From positions 1 through 35,144 of the forward strand of contig CAIQNV010000007.1 of assembly GCA_903873295.1 (NCBI GenBank): a stretch of DNA of 35,144 bases, written 5' to 3'. This document shows positions 31,158 through 35,144 of the stretch, piece after piece. The notes below the pieces were generated by a model. It saw nothing but the letters and a program-made list of their open reading frames with translations, did not search any database and had not been told where the DNA came from. A program made the position numbers and the translations under genes. Position 1 is the first letter of the stretch; each line of letters begins with the position of its first letter. Source of the DNA: an uncultured Elusimicrobia bacterium (GTDB lineage Bacteria; Elusimicrobiota; Elusimicrobia; Elusimicrobiales; UBA9959).

Positions 31158-32917
31158 TGCTTAAAACTTTCAGGTTCCGGCTTTTTCTTTCATATCTGGC
31201 CTTGTACGCGGCGGTTCTCGGCGCGGCTTTCTTTCTGGTCTATCAGCGGATAGAAAGAGCCGAAGTTTCCACTTTAAGAATAAAACTTTCTGATGAAGCC
31301 GCGCTGGTTTCAGCGCAGCTTCGCGCTTCGGACCTGGCTTCACGGGAGCTAAACGCGCTGGCGCATTCGCTGGGGTCAAAAGTGGGTTCAAGGCTGACAA
31401 TTATAGGCGCCGGCGGCCGGGTGCTGGCGGATTCGGAATTGGATGCCGCCGCCGTTAAGGCCATGGAGAACCATTCGGACCGGCCCGAAGTATCCGGCGC
31501 GCTGGAGGGCGAAGCCTCTTATGACCTGCGCCGCTCGGCTACGCTCGGCACGGTCATGCTTTACGCCGCTTACCCTGTGCGCTTTGGCGGCCGCGCGGGA
31601 GCGGTAGTGCGCCTGGCCATACCGGCCGCCCAGCTTGAAGCTATGCGGGCACTGCTCAAGAGAGCGCTGTCGGCCTCGCTTGCGCTGGCGCTGCTGCTCT
31701 CGTTCTTTCTCAGCCTGGCGGTTTCAGCCGGTTTTTCCAGGCCATTTGAGAAAATAATTTACGGTTCCAAGAAATTTGCCGCGGGGGAGTTCTCTTACAG
31801 AATACAGAAAGATTTTCACGGCGAGATGGGCAAGCTGGCCGAAACCCTTAATTTCATGTCCGCCGCCATGGAGAATAACCTGCGGCGGGTGGAAGCCCAG
31901 ACGCAGCAGTTGTCGGCTGCTTTCGCAAATATGGCTGAGGGCGTACTGGTGACGGGCACTGATGCCAGTGTGACCGCGATTAATCCGGCCATGGAGCGGA
32001 TATTCAACGTTAAAGCCGCCGACTCCATAGCAAGGCCGCTGCTCGAAGTTATCCCTAACGCCGGGCTGGGCGGGATATGCGCCCGTGCTCTTTCAGACGG
32101 GAAACCCGTCTCCGACGAGATGGAACTCTCCACTCCAGTCAGGGGTATTTTCAGCGTTAACGCCGCGCCCATTTTCGAAGGCGCGGCAGTGTCCGGCTGC
32201 CTTATGGTCGTGCACGATATTACAGAAGTGCGGCGCTTGGACGCTAAGCGCAGGGACTTTGTGGCGAATGTTTCGCACGAGCTTAAAACGCCGCTTACCG
32301 CTATCCGCGGTTACGTGGAAACGCTGATGGGGGGAGCCATAGACGACAAAGAACACGCGATGGAATTCCTTGGCGTCATTCTCCAGCAGTCCAGACGCCT
32401 CGACAATATCATCAGCGATCTGCTTAAACTTTCCTCGCTCGAATCTTACGCGTTAGAGGTAAAGAAGGAAGAGCTGGGGCTGAAAGACCTGGCCGATTCC
32501 CTTATAGCCGGACTAGCTTCAGTCTTCAAGGTTAAAAATGCCGTCGTCTCCAATATGATACCAGCCGGGCTTGTTGTAAAGGCCGATCCGGAGAAACTGG
32601 GACAGGTTTTAATAAATTTGCTGGATAACGCCGTTAAATTCACTGCGGGGAACGCGCAAGTAGAGGTTTCCGTGCAGGAGCTGCCCGGAAGCATAAAAGT
32701 TCTGGTTAAAGATAGCGGCATAGGAATACCGCAAGAGCACCACGCCTGGGTGTTCGAACGGTTCTACCGAGTGGATAAGGCCCGATCACGCGAAATGGGA
32801 GGCACAGGGCTAGGCCTTTCAATAGTAAAACATGTGGTAGAACTGCATGGCGGCTTGGTAGGGGTTGAAAGCGCCGAAGGCCGCGGCTCCATGTTTTGGT
32901 TTACCCTGCCTAAATAG
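31157..32917 (+). CDS. PhoR-like sensor histidine kinase, copy 2, without its own regulator
   Basis: A kinase of 586 residues with the same plan as copy 1: membrane segment (about 7-25), extracytoplasmic sensor, membrane segment (about 172-195), HAMP (SKKFAAGEFSYRIQ), PAS (MAEGVLVTGTDASVTAINP), HisKA with H374 in [19 protein letters not shown], and an ATPase domain with [32 protein letters not shown] and WFTLPK. All catalytic boxes are intact, so it is likely active. Sensor regions of the two copies differ much more than their catalytic ends, so they may sense different signals. Because its cognate regulator is reduced to a remnant, it may signal through the PhoB-like protein at 27926. The porin promoter follows within 61 nt. 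Confidence 0.9.
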   Translation: MLKTFRFRLFLSYLALYAAVLGAAFFLVYQRIERAEVSTLRIKLSDEAALVSAQLRASDLASRELNALAHSLGSKVGSRLTIIGAGGRVLADSELDAAAVKAMENHSDRPEVSGALEGEASYDLRRSATLGTVMLYAAYPVRFGGRAGAVVRLAIPAAQLEAMRALLKRALSASLALALLLSFFLSLAVSAGFSRPFEKIIYGSKKFAAGEFSYRIQKDFHGEMGKLAETLNFMSAAMENNLRRVEAQTQQLSAAFANMAEGVLVTGTDASVTAINPAMERIFNVKAADSIARPLLEVIPNAGLGGICARALSDGKPVSDEMELSTPVRGIFSVNAAPIFEGAAVSGCLMVVHDITEVRRLDAKRRDFVANVSHELKTPLTAIRGYVETLMGGAIDDKEHAMEFLGVILQQSRRLDNIISDLLKLSSLESYALEVKKEELGLKDLADSLIAGLASVFKVKNAVVSNMIPAGLVVKADPEKLGQVLINLLDNAVKFTAGNAQVEVSVQELPGSIKVLVKDSGIGIPQEHHAWVFERFYRVDKARSREMGGTGLGLSIVKHVVELHGGLVGVESAEGRGSMFWFTLPK

Positions 32918-32934
32918 TTTTACCCGCATTTTAC

Positions 32935-32978
32935 ACCGTCTTTAATCCGTCTTTAAACGGTTTTCTTAAACTTGAGTT
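32935..32978 (+). promoter_or_regulatory. Candidate Pho-box promoter of the porin-pstS operon
   Basis: CCGTCTTTAAT (32936-32946) and CCGTCTTTAAA (32947-32957) are contiguous 11-nt direct repeats, 10 of 11 identical, the half-site period used by PhoB. TAAACT (32967-32972) starts 9 nt later, and the ATG follows after 6 nt with no ribosome site. The sequence of the half-site differs from the E. coli CTGTCATA core, so the regulator specificity must be tested. Confidence 0.55.
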
Positions 32979-34256
32979 ATGAAACTTAAGAAAACCCTGT
33001 TGGCTCTGTTGTTCCTCGTGGCGGCCGTGCCCGCCCGTGCCGGAGAGCTGGATATGTTGCTCGACCGGCTTGTGGAAAAAAGCGTGCTAGATCCCGGCGA
33101 AGCCCAGGAGATAAGGATAGGCACCCAGGAGGAAGTGAAAAAAGAAATATCGCAGCAGCGGAATACTACCTTGCCGATGTGGGTGCAGACGCTGAAGTTC
33201 CGCGGCGACGTGCGCCTGCGCTACCAGTTCAACGATAACGAGAATAACATCTACAACCAGCACAGGGGCCGTTACCGTCTGCGCTTCTTCGTGGATGCCA
33301 AAGTGAACGAGAAGGTCTACGCCGGCTTCGGCTTCGCCAGCGGCTCAAGCGTGGACCCGCGCTCCACCAACCAGACATTCGATGCCAACTTCTCCAAGAA
33401 ATCCCTATGGATAGATTACGTGTTCGCGGAATACAACGCGAACGACTGGCTGGCCATAACGGCCGGCCGCACCAAGAACCCGCTGTGGCTCACCAACGAC
33501 ATGCTCTGGGACTCTGACATAAACCCTGAAGGGATCAGCGCCCGCGTGACCGCGCCAGTGAACTACAACTGGCAGATCTTCGGCAACGCCGGCTACTTCG
33601 CGTTGAGCGAGCTGGTGGGTGAACCCCAGGACTCCGGCCTGGTATTCGCGCAGCCCGGTGTCAGTTGGAAGGATAACGACGGCGTTTACGACTTCAAGGC
33701 CGGTGCCGCGGTTTACGGCTTCAACCACGTGAAGAGCCACCCTGTGTTCGGCAACAGGCCTTCAGCTACGGAATATCAGACGGCCAACACCGTTGCAGGC
33801 GGCAAATATAAGTACGGTTACAATTCCGTAAGTCCGGAGCTGGAAGTGAACGCCAATATCCTCAACCCGGTGCCCGTGCCGCTGCTGGGCTACTTCGGCT
33901 ACAATATTACCTATGCGGGGATATTCGGTAATTACATACAGAATACCCAGCGCTCCGTGGACAACAAAGGCTTGATAGCCGGTTTCAAGATCGGACAGCG
34001 CTCTGTGTCCGACGCGGGCCAGTGGCAGTTAGGCTGGAGCCTGCGCCAGTTGGAGAAGGACGCCTGGCTGGACACCTACCCGGACTCCGACTTCTACGGC
34101 GGCGCCACCAACGTGAAAGGACAGAAGACGCAGCTCGCAGTGGGCCTGATGCGGGATTTCGCGGTCAATCTGGCCTGGCTCGACGCCAGGCCTATCAGCA
34201 ACTCGGCGCGCAAGCGCGAGCGGCTGTTCCAGACTGACATCAACCTTAAGTTTTAA
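32979..34256 (+). CDS. Outer-membrane porin, Porin_5-like, probable phosphate-induced
   Basis: A 425-residue beta-barrel protein. The signal peptide is residues 1-21 (AVPARA-GEL). A helical, charged periplasmic segment (LDMLLDRLVEKSVLDPGEA) leads into KFRGDVRLRYQF, the first strand. Alternating aromatic strands fill the rest: RYRLRFFVDAKVNEKVYAGF, LWIDYVFAEYNANDWLAITAG, which matches the family's GRTKNP turn, and so on. The last residues LFQTDINLKF end with Phe, the BAM recognition signal. Family: putative porins of Porin_5 type, often next to phosphate genes. It is 22 nt upstream of pstS, so outer-membrane entry and periplasmic capture of phosphate are cotranscribed. A truncated relative is at 30524. 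Confidence 0.85.
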   Translation: MKLKKTLLALLFLVAAVPARAGELDMLLDRLVEKSVLDPGEAQEIRIGTQEEVKKEISQQRNTTLPMWVQTLKFRGDVRLRYQFNDNENNIYNQHRGRYRLRFFVDAKVNEKVYAGFGFASGSSVDPRSTNQTFDANFSKKSLWIDYVFAEYNANDWLAITAGRTKNPLWLTNDMLWDSDINPEGISARVTAPVNYNWQIFGNAGYFALSELVGEPQDSGLVFAQPGVSWKDNDGVYDFKAGAAVYGFNHVKSHPVFGNRPSATEYQTANTVAGGKYKYGYNSVSPELEVNANILNPVPVPLLGYFGYNITYAGIFGNYIQNTQRSVDNKGLIAGFKIGQRSVSDAGQWQLGWSLRQLEKDAWLDTYPDSDFYGGATNVKGQKTQLAVGLMRDFAVNLAWLDARPISNSARKRERLFQTDINLKF

Positions 34257-34278
34257 ATTAAAACAGGAGAATAAAAAT

Positions 34279-35079
34279 ATGAAAAAACTGATAATAGCCT
34301 TTATGGCGCTCGGCATGGCCGGCACGGCCTCCGCCGCCAAGGTGGTGCTGGAAGGTTCCACCACGGTGCTGCCTATCGCCCAGAAAGCGGCCGAAGTGTT
34401 CATGAAGAACAACCCCGACGCGGACCTTTCGGTGCGCGGCGGCGGCTCAGGCGTGGGCATCGCCTCCATTATAGACGGCACCTGCGACATAGCCGACTCC
34501 TCCCGCGCCATAAAGCCGGACGAGCTGGCGAAAGCCGCCAAGCGCGGGCGCGACCTGAAAGCCCACGTGATAGCCATGGACGGGATAACGCATATAGTGC
34601 ATCCCTCTAACACCGTAACGAACCTCACCCGCGCGCAGATCAAGGAGATATACACCAGCCACGCCGTCAACTGGAAGAAGTACGGCGGGCCGGACCTGAA
34701 GATAGTCGTGATCTCGCGCGACAGCGCCAGCGGCACCTTTGAGGCCTTCAGCGAAATGGTGCTGGATAAGAAAAAAGTGCGCCCCGACGCCATCATGCAG
34801 GCCTCAAATCAGGCTATCGCTTCCATAGTCTCGCGTACTCCCGGCGCGATAGGTTATGTCGGCCTGGGTTACGTCAGCACCTCCGTGAAGGCTGTGTCGG
34901 TGGACGGAATTGAGTCTACCAAGGATACCGTGCTTAAGAATAAGTATCCAATAACCAGGCCGCTGTTCATGTATACGAACGGCAAGCCCGAAGGGATGAT
35001 CAAGAAGTTCATAGACTTCGTGAAAAGCCCCGAGGGCCAGAAGATAGTGAATGAGGAAGGTTTCGTGGGACTTAAATAA
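34279..35079 (+). CDS. pstS: Periplasmic phosphate-binding protein of an ABC importer
   Basis: Captures phosphate in the periplasm for the PstCAB importer. Signal peptide 1-19 (GTASA-AK). Motifs of the PstS family are VLEGSTTVLPIAQKAAE, RGGGSGVGIASI, DIADSSRAIK, then ISRDSASGTFEAF with Ser/Arg/Asp/Ser-Gly-Thr phosphate ligands, and PGAIGYVGLGYV. At 266 residues it is the compact PstS type, shorter than the E. coli protein (about 346). The AGGAG ribosome site precedes the ATG, and the porin gene ends 22 nt upstream. pstC, pstA, pstB and phoU probably follow beyond the window edge. The last 65 nt hold no gene I can support. Confidence 0.92.
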   Translation: MKKLIIAFMALGMAGTASAAKVVLEGSTTVLPIAQKAAEVFMKNNPDADLSVRGGGSGVGIASIIDGTCDIADSSRAIKPDELAKAAKRGRDLKAHVIAMDGITHIVHPSNTVTNLTRAQIKEIYTSHAVNWKKYGGPDLKIVVISRDSASGTFEAFSEMVLDKKKVRPDAIMQASNQAIASIVSRTPGAIGYVGLGYVSTSVKAVSVDGIESTKDTVLKNKYPITRPLFMYTNGKPEGMIKKFIDFVKSPEGQKIVNEEGFVGLK

Positions 35080-35144
35080 GGGTTCTTCTGGAATTACAGT
35101 GCATACCCATGACTATGTCACTATTGACCTCGTGATGAAGTAAA

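Overview
The window comes from a GC-rich, Gram-negative bacterium. The evidence is an OmpA-type domain, an outer-membrane porin ending in Phe, signal peptides, and rod-like repeat surface proteins. Gene style (many radical SAM genes, short palindromic intergenic repeats, secreted DUF1566-type proteins) fits Elusimicrobiota or a similar uncultured lineage. That placement is inference; no rRNA or tRNA gene was seen.

Layout. (1) 1-4735, plus strand: the end of an OmpA-domain protein, a 1160-residue repeat surface protein and a small secreted DUF1566 protein. (2) 4893-6023, minus: an archaeal-type AAA ATPase behind two tandem palindromes, then a palindromic repeat (6154-6216). (3) 6202-16791: a divergent radical SAM island. 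Four genes run leftward (one B12-binding-type rSAM and three SPASM-like rSAMs). Three run rightward: a double rSAM fusion, a PaaK/CapK-like adenylate-forming enzyme and an rSAM-methyltransferase fusion. A membrane-anchored unknown and a GT-C-like membrane protein follow. Seven rSAM domains lie in about 10.6 kb. Five of them share a CxCxCxxC core and a C-x18-C-x33/36-C tail. I regard this as the best candidate for an undescribed pathway; product and substrate are unknown. (4) 19321-21905: two overlapping membrane GAF-GGDEF cyclases, one with and one without the RxxD inhibitory site. (5) 21965-26559: SppA, a Yip1-like membrane protein, NnrE, a lone receiver domain and a cytoplasmic GH13-CBM20 amylase/CGTase-like enzyme in one likely operon. 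(6) 26629-27815, minus: a receiver protein and a short TilS whose last codons come from a second palindromic repeat. (7) 27926-35079: a phosphate-type regulon. A PhoB-like regulator, PhoR-like kinase, truncated/chimeric porin, response-regulator remnant, second PhoR-like kinase, full porin and PstS follow one another. The order and similarities show an ancient tandem duplication of a regulator-kinase-porin unit in which parts of the copies have decayed.

A theme across the window is that genes inside operons have good Shine-Dalgarno sequences. Several first genes (10814 minus, 19321, 27926, 30524, 32979, probably 11042) instead have a -10-like box only 5-11 nt before the ATG, so leaderless or near-leaderless mRNAs are likely. 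A second theme is that two unrelated palindromic repeats each supply the final codons and stop of the neighbouring gene.
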